A program made the position numbers and the translations under genes. Below the pieces are notes generated by a model. The model was not told where the DNA came from and made no database searches. It saw only the letters and a list, made by a program, of their open reading frames with translations. From Staphylococcus muscae (GTDB lineage Bacteria; Bacillota; Bacilli; Staphylococcales; Staphylococcaceae): a DNA stretch of 64,000 bases. Shown in pieces: positions 47,714 through 57,504 of the stretch (its first letter is position 1; every line of letters starts with the position of its first letter). The DNA is taken from positions 930,001 through 994,000 of the forward strand of contig NZ_CP027848.1 in NCBI RefSeq assembly GCF_003019275.1. Reading direction: 5' to 3'.

Positions 47714-48315
47714 TATTGATTATCCTCCTCTACCTTGTCACTCGGTAACACTACATGATGTGCGCGACAACGTGGTTCATAACTTTCATTCGCACCGACT
47801 AAAATGATCGGGTCATCGACTTTCGCCGGCTTGCCGTTGATTAAACGTTGTGTACGGCTTGATGATGCCCCACACACTGCACATACCGCTTGCAACTTCG
47901 TAATATGTTCACTCACTGCCAACATCTCAGGGACAGGTTCAAAAGGTTCACCTTTGAAGTCCATATCTAGTCCTGCCGTAATCACTCGATACCCTTGTTC
48001 AGCAAGTGATGTAGCAACATCCACAATTTCACGATCAAAAAATTGTATTTCATCAATACCTACAATATCGACACCTTTTAAGTCGTATTGTGTAATCTCT
48101 TTGGCAGACGAAATATTGACTGCTTCTATGGCGTTACCGTTGTGCGAAACGACTTTCTCTTTATGGTAACGATCGTCGATGAGCGGCTTGAAAACGACCA
48201 CTTTCTGTTTCGCATAGACGCCTCGACGTAATCGACGAATTAATTCTTCTGATTTACCACTAAACATACTGCCAGTAATACATTCTATCCATCCCGAATG
48301 ATACGCTTCATACAT
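47713..48315 (-). CDS. tdk: Thymidine kinase
   Basis: 200 residues, type II thymidine kinase. The P-loop is [18 protein letters not shown] near 15-32; GIDEIQFFD near 88 holds the catalytic Glu. Zinc ligands are CAVCGASSS near 144 and the later CRAHH near 184. It phosphorylates thymidine and deoxyuridine for salvage. First gene of the tdk-prfA-prmC unit. Confidence 0.96.
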   Translation of the reverse strand: MYEAYHSGWIECITGSMFSGKSEELIRRLRRGVYAKQKVVVFKPLIDDRYHKEKVVSHNGNAIEAVNISSAKEITQYDLKGVDIVGIDEIQFFDREIVDVATSLAEQGYRVITAGLDMDFKGEPFEPVPEMLAVSEHITKLQAVCAVCGASSSRTQRLINGKPAKVDDPIILVGANESYEPRCRAHHVVLPSDKVEEDNQ

Positions 48316-48401
48316 GACTTCTATCCACCTTTTTTAAAACAAATCACTTTATTATATCACAAACTTTTGTGTATTATAATTTATCTTCTATTTACAATAA
48401 A

Positions 48402-48434
48402 AAAAGCATCCCCAAGTAATATGAGAATGCTTGA
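48402..48434 (-). terminator. Terminator after rpmE2
   Basis: Stem AAGCAT with ATGCTT, extended by weaker pairs (48404-48411 with 48425-48432), is followed by seven Ts on the minus strand. It lies seven bases after the rpmE2 stop. Confidence 0.75.
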
Positions 48435-48441
48435 ACATACA

Positions 48442-48696
48442 TTAGTTGTTTGATTTGAGACCAAATTTTTTGTTGAAACGTTCCACACGACCGTCTGCAG
48501 CAGCAAACTTTTGACGTCCTGTGTAGAATGGGTGTGAATCAGAAGAGATATCTAAACGGATAACTGGATATTCGTTACCATCTTCCCATTCCATTGTTTC
48601 ACTTGTTGTTTTTGTTGATCCACTTAAAAACTTAAAGTTTGTTGTTGTATCTAAAAAGATAACTTTACGATATTCTGGATGGATTCCTTGTTTCAT
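48442..48696 (-). CDS. rpmE2: Ribosomal protein L31, type B (zinc-free)
   Basis: 84 residues. It begins [17 protein letters not shown] and ends [11 protein letters not shown], like type B L31. It has no cysteine at all, so it is the zinc-independent form, which in other bacteria replaces the CxxC form when zinc is scarce. No Zur-like box was seen upstream. It is monocistronic, between rho and tdk. Confidence 0.95.
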   Translation of the reverse strand: MKQGIHPEYRKVIFLDTTTNFKFLSGSTKTTSETMEWEDGNEYPVIRLDISSDSHPFYTGRQKFAAADGRVERFNKKFGLKSNN

Positions 48697-48749
48697 TCTT
48701 TTCAGCTCCTTTGCCCTGAACCATCTGGAACAGAGTTATTTGTGAGTTT

Positions 48750-48775
48750 TTACCCAATACTTAGTTATTATAAAG
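48750..48775 (-). promoter_or_regulatory. Possible SigB-type promoter upstream of rpmE2
   Basis: CTTTAT (48770-48775) and GGGTAA (48750-48755) on the minus strand are 14 bases apart, the same arrangement as the element upstream of rsbV. About 54 bases lie between it and the rpmE2 ATG. The -35 match is weak, so this may be chance. Confidence 0.3.
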
Positions 48776-48817
48776 GTTCATCATTCAAAAAGCAACCCTA
48801 TACACGATAATTTCATA

Positions 48818-50143
48818 TTAAATGATGGGACGTCCTGTTTTTGTACTTTCGGCCGCACTCTTTTGCAGTTCTTCAAAAAATTCTTCGTTTGTTTTTGTCT
48901 TTTTTAACTTTCTCATAAAACGCTCTGTAAAATCTGGCGCATTTGAGAACATATTACGCAACTGCCATAAGCTTTCCAATTCGTCCTTAGGTATGAGCAA
49001 CTCTTCTTTACGTGTAGAACTGCGCACAATATCAATTGCTGGGAAGACACGTCGTTCTGACAATCTACGGTCTAAGTGTAGTTCCATATTGCCTGTTCCT
49101 TTGAACTCTTCATAAATCATATCATCCATACGTGAGCCTGTATCGACAAGCGCCGTTGCTAATATTGTCAAACTACCGCCCGCTTCAATGTTTCTCGCCG
49201 CACCGAAGAAAGCTTTAGGCCCATGTAATGAAGCCGGATCTAAACCACCTGATAATGTTCGACCACTTGGTGGTACAACTAAGTTATAAGCACGTGCAAG
49301 TCGTGTAATAGAGTCCATCAAAATAATAACATCTTCACCAATTTCTACAAGACGTTTGGCACGTTCTAATAGTAATTCAGCTACCTTTACGTGATGTTTT
49401 GGATGCTCATCAAATGTTGAATGTACAACTTCTGCTTCGTCGACTGAACGTTCCAAGTCCGTCACCTCTTCTGGACGTTCACCCACCAAAAGAATAAATA
49501 ATTTAGCACTCGGCTTATTCGCAACAATCGCATTCGCAATTTCTTTTAATAATGAAGTCTTACCCGCTTTAGGTGGTGCTACGATTAATCCACGTTGTCC
49601 AAGACCAATTGGCGTGACCAAATCCATAACACGTGTTGAATAGTTGTGAGGGGTTGTTTCCAATTTGATTCGTTCTTCTGGATAAAGGGGCGTTAAAGCT
49701 TGAAAGTGAGGTCTTTTCTTAACTTCCTCTGCATTGTGATCATTGACAAAATCAACTTGTAGCAAACCGTAATATTTTTCATTTTCTTTCGGTTTACGTA
49801 CCTTACCAGTTACCTTGTCACCGCGTTTAATTTCAAAACGGCGTATTTGGCTAGCTGAAATATAAATATCTTTTTCACCTTTAGAAAAATTAACAGTTCT
49901 TAAAAATCCATACCCATCCGGCTGAATATCATCTAAGACGCCTTCCATATAGTAATTGCCGTCTTTTTCCATCTGTGCTTCCATAATCGCTAAAACAAGT
50001 TCTTTTTTGTTCAACTTACTATAGTTAACCAACTTCAATGCCTTGGCTTTTTCTGTCAGGGCTTTTGTCGTGTTGTTCTTGTATAACTCATGGAACGATT
50101 CATACTGTGGTGAAGTTCTCTCCCTAGTATCCCTTGTAGACAT
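48818..50143 (-). CDS. rho: Transcription termination factor Rho
   Basis: 441 residues. The N-terminal Rho domain is near 20-65 and the cold-shock-like RNA-binding domain near 70-140 (GYGFLRTVNFSKGEKDIYI). Walker A APPKAGKTSLLKE lies near 190 and Walker B VIILMDSITRLARAYN near 275. It is a hexameric RNA translocase ending untranslated and antisense transcripts. Confidence 0.97.
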   Translation of the reverse strand: MSTRDTRERTSPQYESFHELYKNNTTKALTEKAKALKLVNYSKLNKKELVLAIMEAQMEKDGNYYMEGVLDDIQPDGYGFLRTVNFSKGEKDIYISASQIRRFEIKRGDKVTGKVRKPKENEKYYGLLQVDFVNDHNAEEVKKRPHFQALTPLYPEERIKLETTPHNYSTRVMDLVTPIGLGQRGLIVAPPKAGKTSLLKEIANAIVANKPSAKLFILLVGERPEEVTDLERSVDEAEVVHSTFDEHPKHHVKVAELLLERAKRLVEIGEDVIILMDSITRLARAYNLVVPPSGRTLSGGLDPASLHGPKAFFGAARNIEAGGSLTILATALVDTGSRMDDMIYEEFKGTGNMELHLDRRLSERRVFPAIDIVRSSTRKEELLIPKDELESLWQLRNMFSNAPDFTERFMRKLKKTKTNEEFFEELQKSAAESTKTGRPII

Positions 50144-50333
50144 CTAACACACTCATTTCATTTTAATTTTTATTCGACTATGTAATTTAACATACAATAG
50201 CCCACGAAATATGGCAAACAAAATTTTGGAAATCTTTAACTTATCTCACTCAAATTTGGCATTTTAGATACTTTTCTCCATTTATCATTTTCTGTTCACT
50301 ATAAATACATATTTTCTCAAAAAAGAAAAGGAA

Positions 50334-50376
50334 GGTAGGATACGAGTTTGTGTTTCTCAAACTTCATTATCCTACC
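50334..50376 (-). terminator. Terminator after the first aldehyde dehydrogenase gene
   Basis: Stem GGTAGGATA/TATCCTACC (50334-50342 with 50368-50376) with an inner AGTTTG/CAAACT stem, followed on the minus strand by TTCCTTTTCTTTT. Confidence 0.85.
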
Positions 50377-50406
50377 TGATTTTATTGTTTTATATCAAAT
50401 GTTTTC

Positions 50407-51834
50407 TTAGTGATAAAATCCCGCAATTGCTTTCACTTCTAGAAACTCTTGGATACCATAATCGCCCCACTCACGGCCTATACCTGACTGTTTATATCCA
50501 CCAAATGGTAAGTCACGTGTACGTGGTGCTTCATTAATCACAACTAGACCAGCTTCGATTTTTCCAGCAAGATTTCTCAATGTTTCTTGATCCTTACCAA
50601 ATAGATAACTTGCTAAACCGTATTTTGTATCATTCGCAATTCGAACAGCATCATCAAGGTCTTTATATGTGATCACTGACATCACAGGACCGAAAATTTC
50701 TTCTTGCGCAATGGTCATTTGATTATCCCCATCTGCAAAAATGGTTGGTTTTACAAAATAACCCGTTTCTAATCCTTCTGGTTTTCCTAAGCCCCCCGCA
50801 ACAACTGTCGCACCTTCGTCAATCCCTTTTTGAATATAATCTTGTACTTGAAGATACTGTTTCTCGCTGACAATCGGTCCTACTTCTGTGTCAGGAGACT
50901 GTGGATCTCCAACCTTCACACGTGCCATTTCAGCAGCCGCTTTTTCTAAAAATGCATCTTTTAAGTGTTCAGATACTAGTGTACGTGTGCCTGCTGAACA
51001 TGCTTGTCCAGTATTGTTAACAACAGCACCAACTGCTGCTTTTACCGCTTCATCTAAGTCTGCATCATCTAAAATAATGAACGGTGACTTACCACCTAGT
51101 TCAAGCGAAACTTTTTTGAAGTCTTTGCTCGCTTGTTCCATAATTTTTGAACCTGTCGGACCTGAACCTGTGAATGACACCATGCGAACATCTGGATGTT
51201 GTATCAACGGTGTTCCGACACCTTCTCCGTCGCCATTTACAAGGTTGAACACACCTTTAGGTACGCCTGCTTCTTCAAAAATTTCTGCCAAGATGACAGC
51301 TGCAAACGGTGTTAATTCAGAAGGTTTGAGCACAACCGGTGACCCCGCTGCAAATGCCGCTGCTAACTTTAATGATGTTTGATTCGTCGGGAAGTTCCAA
51401 GGTGTTACCAATCCTGCTACACCAATCGCTTCTTTAACGATCAAGTTGTCGCCACGACGTTCTTCAAACTCAAATGTTTCCAACGCTTCGTAAGCTGCTT
51501 CAAAGTGCATAAGACCACGCTCGTATTGCACAGTGTCAGATTTTGTGACAGGTGACCCTAACTCCAACGTCATCACTTCTATTAAATCTTGCTTGCGTGC
51601 TTTGTATCCTTCTACAATACGCCCTAATAATGCGCGACGTTCTTCAACAGGTGTGTGTCGGAAAGAAACATAAACATCTTTTGCTGCTTGTACTGCTTTA
51701 TCAACATCTGCTTTATTACCTTTTGCAACTTGTCCAAACACTTCTTCTGTCGCTGGGTTAATGACGTCAATTGTTTCGCCACTTTCACTTTCAACCCAAG
51801 CACCATTAATGTATTGTTTCGTCTTTTTCAACAT
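50407..51834 (-). CDS. aldA: Aldehyde dehydrogenase, copy 1
   Basis: 475 residues of the NAD(P)-dependent ALDH superfamily. It shows [16 protein letters not shown] near 141, [12 protein letters not shown] near 216, catalytic Glu in [11 protein letters not shown] near 240 and catalytic Cys in [11 protein letters not shown] near 275. Substrate unknown. ATG 51834 is seven bases after AAAGGGGTG and matches the length of the neighbouring paralogue. It has its own terminator and lies 203 bases downstream of copy 2. Confidence 0.93.
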   Translation of the reverse strand: MLKKTKQYINGAWVESESGETIDVINPATEEVFGQVAKGNKADVDKAVQAAKDVYVSFRHTPVEERRALLGRIVEGYKARKQDLIEVMTLELGSPVTKSDTVQYERGLMHFEAAYEALETFEFEERRGDNLIVKEAIGVAGLVTPWNFPTNQTSLKLAAAFAAGSPVVLKPSELTPFAAVILAEIFEEAGVPKGVFNLVNGDGEGVGTPLIQHPDVRMVSFTGSGPTGSKIMEQASKDFKKVSLELGGKSPFIILDDADLDEAVKAAVGAVVNNTGQACSAGTRTLVSEHLKDAFLEKAAAEMARVKVGDPQSPDTEVGPIVSEKQYLQVQDYIQKGIDEGATVVAGGLGKPEGLETGYFVKPTIFADGDNQMTIAQEEIFGPVMSVITYKDLDDAVRIANDTKYGLASYLFGKDQETLRNLAGKIEAGLVVINEAPRTRDLPFGGYKQSGIGREWGDYGIQEFLEVKAIAGFYH

Positions 51835-51961
51835 ATATTTGCACCCCTTTTTCAATTTCTAATCTCTCATCGTATAGTTACATTATAATCCTTTATTATT
51901 GTAGATAAAACGATACTGCTCTCGCACTGTTTAAATTTTAAATGCTTCATAATTAAAAGAA

Positions 51962-52004
51962 GTGGAACAGAAATCTTTATTGCTATCTAAGATTTCTGTT
52001 CCAC
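51962..52004 (-). terminator. Perfect 16-bp hairpin terminator after aldehyde dehydrogenase copy 2
   Basis: GTGGAACAGAAATCTT and its exact complement (51962-51977 with 51989-52004) flank an 11-base loop, followed by TTCTTTT on the minus strand. The sequence resembles the GGGACAGAAAT-type palindromes scattered in staphylococcal intergenic regions. Confidence 0.85.
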
Positions 52005-52037
52005 CCCCAATATTATTTCCCAGGAAAAGATTCCTTA

Positions 52038-53465
52038 TTACTGATAAAAACCTGCAATTGCTTTCACTTCTAGAAATTCTTCAATGCCGTAGTCGCCCCA
52101 TTCACGACCGATACCAGATTGTTTATAACCGCCAAATGGTAAGTCTGGCGTACGTGGCGCTTTATTAATAATAACTGTACCTGCTTCGATACTGCGCGCA
52201 AGTTTTTTCAGTTTCTCATGATCTTTACCATAAACATATCCAGCCAAACCATATTTTGTATCATTGGCAATTTGAATTGCCTCATCTAGATTTTTATACG
52301 TAATCACAGACATGACTGGTCCAAAAATTTCTTCTTGCGCAATGGTCATTTGATTGTCAACATCTGCAAAAATGGTTGGTTTCGCAAAATAACCTGTTGT
52401 TAAGCCTTCAGGTTTTCCTAAACCACCATAAACAAGCGCTGCACCTTCATCAATCCCTTTTTGAATATAAGTTTGCACTTGGTTATATTGTTTTTCACTA
52501 ACAATTGGGCCTACTTCCGTTTCAGATAATTGTGGGTCGCCTACTTTGACTTTTGCCATTTCAGTAGCTGCTTTTTCTAAAAAGGCATCTTTCAAATGTT
52601 CAGGAACAAGTGTACGAGTACCTGCTGTACATACTTGACCTGTATTGTTTACGACTTTCGCAACTGCTGCTTGCACAGCTTCATCTAAATCTGCATCATC
52701 TAGCAGTATGAATGGCGATTTACCACCCAATTCAAGTGATACTTTTTTAAAGTCTTTACTTGCTTCCGCCATAATTTTAGATCCTGTACCACCAGAACCT
52801 GTAAATGACATCATACGAACATCTGGATGCTGACTTAACGGTGTACCGACACCTTCTCCATCACCATTTACAAGATTAAACACACCTTTAGGTACGCCTG
52901 CTTCATCAAAGATCTCAGCAAGAATAATAGCTGCAAAAGGTGTCATTTCTGATGGTTTCAACACAACGGGTGCACCTGCTGCAAATGCTGCAGCTAACTT
53001 CAATGATGTCTGATTCGTTGGGAAATTCCATGGTGTTACTAAACCTGCTACACCAATCGCCTCTTTAACGATTAAGTTATCGCCACGACGTTCTTCAAAT
53101 TCAAATGTCTCTAACGCATCATAAGCGGCTTGAAAATGTTTAAGCCCCATCTCGTAATGAACTTTTTCTGATTTTGTCACAGGTGTGCCTAGCTCTAAAG
53201 TCATCACATCAATCAAATCTTGCTTGCGTGCTTTATATGCTTCAATAATACGACCTAACATAGCTTGACGCTCTTCTACTGGGGTATGACGAAATGATAC
53301 ATACACTTCTTTGGCTGCCTGCACTGCTTTATCTACATCAGCTTGGTTCCCTTTGGCAATACAACCAAATACTTCTTCTGTCGCTGGATTGACAACGTCA
53401 ATGGTTTTGCCACTTTCACTTTCAACCCATGCACCATTAATATATTGTTTTGTATAATTTCTCAT
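52038..53465 (-). CDS. Aldehyde dehydrogenase, copy 2
   Basis: 475 residues, colinear with copy 1 without gaps and identical over long stretches, so the pair arose by tandem duplication. Catalytic Glu ([11 protein letters not shown]) and Cys ([11 protein letters not shown]) are both present, so it should be active. Differences near the cysteine (QVCT versus QACS) and elsewhere could alter the substrate range. AGAGGTG precedes the ATG. An HxlR regulator gene lies upstream. Confidence 0.92.
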   Translation of the reverse strand: MRNYTKQYINGAWVESESGKTIDVVNPATEEVFGCIAKGNQADVDKAVQAAKEVYVSFRHTPVEERQAMLGRIIEAYKARKQDLIDVMTLELGTPVTKSEKVHYEMGLKHFQAAYDALETFEFEERRGDNLIVKEAIGVAGLVTPWNFPTNQTSLKLAAAFAAGAPVVLKPSEMTPFAAIILAEIFDEAGVPKGVFNLVNGDGEGVGTPLSQHPDVRMMSFTGSGGTGSKIMAEASKDFKKVSLELGGKSPFILLDDADLDEAVQAAVAKVVNNTGQVCTAGTRTLVPEHLKDAFLEKAATEMAKVKVGDPQLSETEVGPIVSEKQYNQVQTYIQKGIDEGAALVYGGLGKPEGLTTGYFAKPTIFADVDNQMTIAQEEIFGPVMSVITYKNLDEAIQIANDTKYGLAGYVYGKDHEKLKKLARSIEAGTVIINKAPRTPDLPFGGYKQSGIGREWGDYGIEEFLEVKAIAGFYQ

Positions 53466-53541
53466 GATTAAACACCTCTTATTTGAAAATCAGTATGATA
53501 TAAGGTTCTTTTCCCTTTCGATTAAAATTCAAACACAACTT

Positions 53542-53576
53542 AAAAAAGACCAGCGCTGTGATTCAGCATTCTGGCC
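53542..53576 (-). terminator. Terminator after the HxlR regulator
   Basis: Stem GGCCAG/CTGGTC (53571-53576 with 53548-53553) with inner GCTG/CAGC, followed by six Ts (53542-53547) on the minus strand. It separates the regulator from aldehyde dehydrogenase copy 2. Confidence 0.75.
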
Positions 53577-53597
53577 TTATCTTTGTTTAGCAGTTGT

Positions 53598-53927
53598 TTA
53601 TTGCGTTTCTTGTTCCAATTCCATATGTGTATGCGCCCAATCTTCCAAAGGGACTAAAGCTTTTGCTAACGCTATCCCTTTATCGGTTAAATAATAGCGG
53701 ACAGATGGTGGATTATCTGAAATAACATCTTTTACAAGTAATTGTGCATCTGCTAACTCAGATAACTTTAAAGATAGTGCACGATTCGTGATAGGCTTTA
53801 GATCACGCTTCATATCGGAAAAGTGCGCAGACTGATCTGGACACTTATCGAGATAATGCAGAATGAGCCCATTCCAACTGCGCCCTAAAATTTTAAATGT
53901 TGCTTCAATATATGGACAAACTTCCAT
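53598..53927 (-). CDS. HxlR/DUF24-family winged-helix regulator
   Basis: 109 residues. The HxlR pattern is clear: CPYIEATFKILGRSWNGLIL near 4-23, FSDMKRDLKPITNRALSLKL near 36-55 and RYYLTDKGIAL near 77-87. The N-terminal C4 is where thiol-sensing members (YodB, QsrR) carry their redox cysteine, suggesting a quinone, aldehyde or electrophile sensor. It is adjacent to the aldehyde dehydrogenases but has its own terminator. Target genes are not known from the sequence. Confidence 0.88.
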   Translation of the reverse strand: MEVCPYIEATFKILGRSWNGLILHYLDKCPDQSAHFSDMKRDLKPITNRALSLKLSELADAQLLVKDVISDNPPSVRYYLTDKGIALAKALVPLEDWAHTHMELEQETQ

Positions 53928-53975
53928 AGTTATCGCCTCACTTAATGAACTCTCGACGTACGGATTAACACTTGT

Positions 53976-55238
53976 TTACGCCTGTTGTTCTGTCCAAATA
54001 TCAGCACCTAGCGCTTTTAATGTCTCAACAATATTTGAATAACCACGATAAATATGACGGACATTATAAATTGTTGTTACACCATCAGCAAGTAATCCTG
54101 CAATAATCAAACATGCACCTGCACGCAAATCACTTGCATAGACTTCCGTACCGACTAGTTGTGAAGGTTTAATCGTTGCGGTACCTTGATCAGCAGTAAT
54201 GGCTGCATTCATATTTTGTAACTCTGGGACATGTTTGAAACGTTCTGGATAAATCGTATCCGTCACAAAGCTTGGACCATCTGCTAGAAATAACAAAGGT
54301 GTAATTGGCTGTTGTAAGTCCGTAGCAAAACCCGGATACACAAGCGTCTTGATATCAACATTTTTATATGGTGCTGTTGACTTGACGATCATATAATCGT
54401 CGCCTGACTCGATTTTAACACCTAATTCTTTTAATTTTACAGTTAACGGCTCAACATGTTCAGGAATAATGTTATCAATATACATTTCTTCTCCACAAGC
54501 CGCTGCAATACACATGTATGTTCCAGCTTCGATGCGGTCTGGGATAATTGTATGACGGCTTCCTGATAAATGAGACACACCTGTAATCTTAATCGTACTT
54601 GTACCAGCACCAGAAATTTTTGCACCCAAACTATTTAGGAAATTTGCGACATCTACAACTTCTGGTTCTTTCGCTGCATTTTCAATGATTGTCTGTCCTT
54701 CAGCACGTGTTGCAGCAATCATAATGTTAATAGTTGCCCCGACACTTACAATATCTAAATATATATTCGCACCTACTAGACGTTCTGCTTCAAGTTTCAT
54801 TGATGTATCATCAGAATCATCAATTTTGGCACCGAGCGCTTTAAATCCTTTAATATGCTGATCAATCGGTCTCGGTCCTAATGGACATCCTCCTGGTAAC
54901 CCAATCACACATTTGTTAAATCGACCTAACATCGCCCCCATCATATAATAAGATGCACGCAATGACTCAACCTTATTATTTGGGAGTGGGGCATTTTTAA
55001 TATCAGTCGGATCTAATTGCAATGTTCCCTCACTTAGATTTGTTTTTATATTCAAGTCTTCTAATAAGCTCACTAATGTTTTAACATCTGATATTTCTGG
55101 TAATCCATCTAATGTTACTGGAGATTCAGCCATCAATGCAGCTGGTATAATCGCAACCGAACTGTTTTTGGCACCGCTAATTTCTACCTTACCCTTTAAT
55201 TTTTGGCCACCTCTAATTTTAATTACATCTTGTGCCAT
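53976..55238 (-). CDS. murA2: Second UDP-GlcNAc 1-carboxyvinyltransferase (MurA2/MurZ)
   Basis: 420 residues. The catalytic cysteine is in [16 protein letters not shown] near 115, and [15 protein letters not shown] near 21 corresponds to the KN substrate motif. Low-GC Gram-positives carry two MurA enzymes; this one is placed next to fba as in S. aureus murZ. The enzyme is fosfomycin-sensitive when the Cys is present. Confidence 0.94.
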   Translation of the reverse strand: MAQDVIKIRGGQKLKGKVEISGAKNSSVAIIPAALMAESPVTLDGLPEISDVKTLVSLLEDLNIKTNLSEGTLQLDPTDIKNAPLPNNKVESLRASYYMMGAMLGRFNKCVIGLPGGCPLGPRPIDQHIKGFKALGAKIDDSDDTSMKLEAERLVGANIYLDIVSVGATINIMIAATRAEGQTIIENAAKEPEVVDVANFLNSLGAKISGAGTSTIKITGVSHLSGSRHTIIPDRIEAGTYMCIAAACGEEMYIDNIIPEHVEPLTVKLKELGVKIESGDDYMIVKSTAPYKNVDIKTLVYPGFATDLQQPITPLLFLADGPSFVTDTIYPERFKHVPELQNMNAAITADQGTATIKPSQLVGTEVYASDLRAGACLIIAGLLADGVTTIYNVRHIYRGYSNIVETLKALGADIWTEQQA

Positions 55239-55460
55239 TTTTCAGAACTCCTTTTCACTCTCTTATAAACCTAGAATACCATATTTAAGGGCATTATAAT
55301 GTAAAAATTTTCAAATTGCAAAATGTATTATTCCCGAAAAATTTATTGTATTCTCACATATTTTAGTTCCTTTTTAAAGAGAGACAATGCATGATGTCAT
55401 TTATAGTTATAACATGTGCATTTGAAACATAAATACAAGAAATAATGACTGTATACAAAG

Positions 55461-55505
55461 AAAACCTGAGAAACAATATCCAAAGATATCGTGTCCCAGG
55501 TTTTT
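55461..55505 (-). terminator. Terminator after fba
   Basis: A long stem, AAACCTG/CAGGTTT (55497-55503 with 55462-55468) continuing with GATATC/GATATT pairs towards a TTTG loop. The rest of the 304-base gap between fba and murA2 is AT-rich with no gene seen; the murA2 promoter must lie there. Confidence 0.85.
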
Positions 55506-55542
55506 TATAATCAGCATGCAATGATGCCATTTATTTGTATGA

Positions 55543-56415
55543 TTAGCCTTTGAAGTTATCCGCTTTGTTTGAAGTACCAAATTCACGAATTTTACCAACA
55601 ACTGTTTCTTTAATTGCTTCACGTGCTGGTCCTAAATATTTACGTGGATCGTAAACTTCAGTGTCAGCTGCTAATACTTCACGAACACGTTTCGCTGAAG
55701 CAATTTGGTTTTCAGTGTTAACGTTGATTTTAGCAGTACCTAATGAAATAGATTTTTTGATATCATGAGTTGGAATACCAGTACCACCGTGTAATACTAA
55801 TGGTAAACCAGTTGATAAACCAATTTCTTCCATTTCTTTGAAGCCTAAGTTTGGTTCACCTTTGTATGGTCCGTGTACTGAACCTAATGCAGGTGCCAAT
55901 GTGTCAATACCAGTTTCTTTCACTAAGTTTTGACATTCGATTGGGTCTGCGTAGATTACGCCGTCAGCAACAACGTCGTCTTCTTGACCACCAACAGTAC
56001 CTAATTCAGCTTCTACTGATACACCGCGATCATGTGCGTATTCAACAACTTTTTTAGTAATTTTAACGTTATCTTCATATGGTTCATGTGATGCATCGAT
56101 CATAACAGATGTGAAACCAGCATCGATTGCTTCTTTACATTTTTCAAAGCTTGAACCATGGTCTAAATGAATTGCCACTGGAATTGTAATTTCATAGTCG
56201 TGCATTAAACCTTCAACCATTTTTACAACTGTATAGAAACCACCCATGTAACGCCCAGCACCTTCTGAAACACCTAAAATAACTGGTGCATTTTCCTCTT
56301 GTGATGCTTGTAAAATAGCTTGCGTGAATTCTAAGTTGTTTAAGTTATATTGACCTACTGCATAGCCATTTTCTTTTGCGTCGATTAACATTTCTTTCAT
56401 TGAAACTAAAGGCAT
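55543..56415 (-). CDS. fba: Class II fructose-bisphosphate aldolase
   Basis: 290 residues, zinc aldolase. It has [16 protein letters not shown] near 20, the zinc ligands in HLDHGSSFE near 83 and [13 protein letters not shown] near 135, and VLHGGTGIP near 208. It cleaves fructose-1,6-bisphosphate in glycolysis. ATG 56415 follows AAGGAGGAAC; an upstream in-frame ATG lacks a ribosome site. A small AGTGC/GCACT hairpin (56431-56444) precedes the ribosome site. Confidence 0.96.
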   Translation of the reverse strand: MPLVSMKEMLIDAKENGYAVGQYNLNNLEFTQAILQASQEENAPVILGVSEGAGRYMGGFYTVVKMVEGLMHDYEITIPVAIHLDHGSSFEKCKEAIDAGFTSVMIDASHEPYEDNVKITKKVVEYAHDRGVSVEAELGTVGGQEDDVVADGVIYADPIECQNLVKETGIDTLAPALGSVHGPYKGEPNLGFKEMEEIGLSTGLPLVLHGGTGIPTHDIKKSISLGTAKINVNTENQIASAKRVREVLAADTEVYDPRKYLGPAREAIKETVVGKIREFGTSNKADNFKG

Positions 56416-56646
56416 GTAAGTTCCTCCTTGAGTGCTTTTGCACTTATTTTTATATGTACAGTATAGCAAAATATAATCATCATTGCATACGAAATCAACT
56501 CGAAAATAGGTGTTTTTGTGAAAAAATTATCAAATTCAAAAATGTAAACGCATCCATTTTTTAGCATTGCTTATTTGATATTATTTTTATAGAATGAACG
56601 CATGAAAACTATGATAAAACACAATATTTTAAGGAGATGAGTCTTC

Positions 56647-57168
56647 GTGTCGAAAATGTTAACAACACAATTGACAGGTGTATTTAACCGATTAGATGCA
56701 CAGTCACTCGATATACAGATGGCAGCACAAAGTTTGATTCAAGCAATTGGTGGTGAAGGGCATATTTACATTAGAGGTTATGGAGATATCAAATCATTCG
56801 AATCCTACGTTTTACACAGTGAAGAAAAGTTAAAAGCGAGTCGCCCACTCGATATCCTTTCTTCACTATCTGCGCTTGATTCGACAGATCGTGTCTTTTT
56901 ATTTGGTGAACACTATACCGAAGAAATGGCTGCAGATTTGACACAACTGATTGATGACAATCGCGATGTCGTTGTGATTACGAACAAGCCATCATCTGCC
57001 GACATACCTGATCATCTCGTGCATTTCATTGATTTATCTACACCACGTCCACTCGTTTTCACAGAAGATTACGATAAAGTTGTCGTACCACACTTAATCG
57101 CACTCAACTATATCTACTATGAAATCTATACGCAAATGATTGAAATGATTCGTGATTTAGATCTATAA
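56647..57168 (+). CDS. ywjG: DUF2529 family protein (YwjG-like)
   Basis: 173 residues from GTG 56647, ten bases after AAGGAG. A helical N-terminus is followed by a SIS-like alpha/beta region (GHIYIRGYGDIKSFESYVL near 38, VFLFGEHYTEEMAADL near 79, VVVITNKPSSADIP near 103). Its function is unknown. In Bacillus and S. aureus it lies between fba and pyrG; here glpT and a tandem repeat intervene before pyrG. Confidence 0.82.
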   Translation: MSKMLTTQLTGVFNRLDAQSLDIQMAAQSLIQAIGGEGHIYIRGYGDIKSFESYVLHSEEKLKASRPLDILSSLSALDSTDRVFLFGEHYTEEMAADLTQLIDDNRDVVVITNKPSSADIPDHLVHFIDLSTPRPLVFTEDYDKVVVPHLIALNYIYYEIYTQMIEMIRDLDL

Positions 57169-57170
57169 CA

Positions 57171-57216
57171 AAAAGTAGCACTTCATGCATAAAAGATACA
57201 TGAAGTGCTACTTTTT
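57171..57216 (+). terminator. Terminator after ywjG
   Basis: A perfect 17-bp stem (57171-57187 with 57199-57215; AGTAGCACTTCATG and its complement) ends in TTTTT on the plus strand, two bases after the ywjG stop. Confidence 0.92.
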
Positions 57217-57250
57217 ATATAAGATTCGATTATAAAAGATATTTAACCTT

Positions 57251-57504
57251 TCACAACCTCGTATTGTCAGTGTTCAAGAAGCAGGTCTTTCGACAGAATT
57301 TCGCAATTCTATAAAATCAAAAAGCGATTTTATTCATTGCTCGGATTCTGCTCAATTCCTAAGCGCTTCTCTCACAACCTCGTATTGTCAGTGTTCAAGA
57401 AGCAGGTCTTTCGACAGAATTTCGCAATTCTATAAAATCAAAAAACGATTTTATTCATTGCTCGGATTCTGCTCAATTCCTAAACGCTCCTTTCACAACC
57501 TCGT
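57251..57504. repeat. 121-bp tandem direct repeat (two copies plus a 12-base stub)
   Basis: Copies at 57251-57371 and 57372-57492 differ at four positions. A third start (TCACAACCTCGT, 57493-57504) runs into the last codon region of glpT. Each copy carries a long imperfect hairpin: CAGAAT/ATTCTG outside, GCAAT/ATTGC within, and ATAAAATC/GATTTTAT at the tip. No protein frame is present. It lies between the convergent ywjG and glpT genes, where glpT termination is expected. Confidence 0.9.

Noticed and set aside
50888..51382. 164-codon plus-strand frame opposite aldehyde dehydrogenase copy 1, with a related shorter frame opposite copy 2
   Set aside because: The similarity of the two antisense frames follows from the gene duplication; the frame is shorter in copy 2 and has no ribosome site.
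50407..53465. Composite transposon or prophage origin of the duplicated dehydrogenases
   Set aside because: No transposase, terminal inverted repeats, integrase or tRNA junctions are seen; unequal recombination is enough.
56543..56556. cre site upstream of fba/ywjG (TGTAAACGCATCCA)
   Set aside because: Two consensus positions fail (T10 and W12), so it is too weak to call.
57251..57504. CRISPR array
   Set aside because: Only two long, contiguous tandem units with no spacers; it is a simple duplication.
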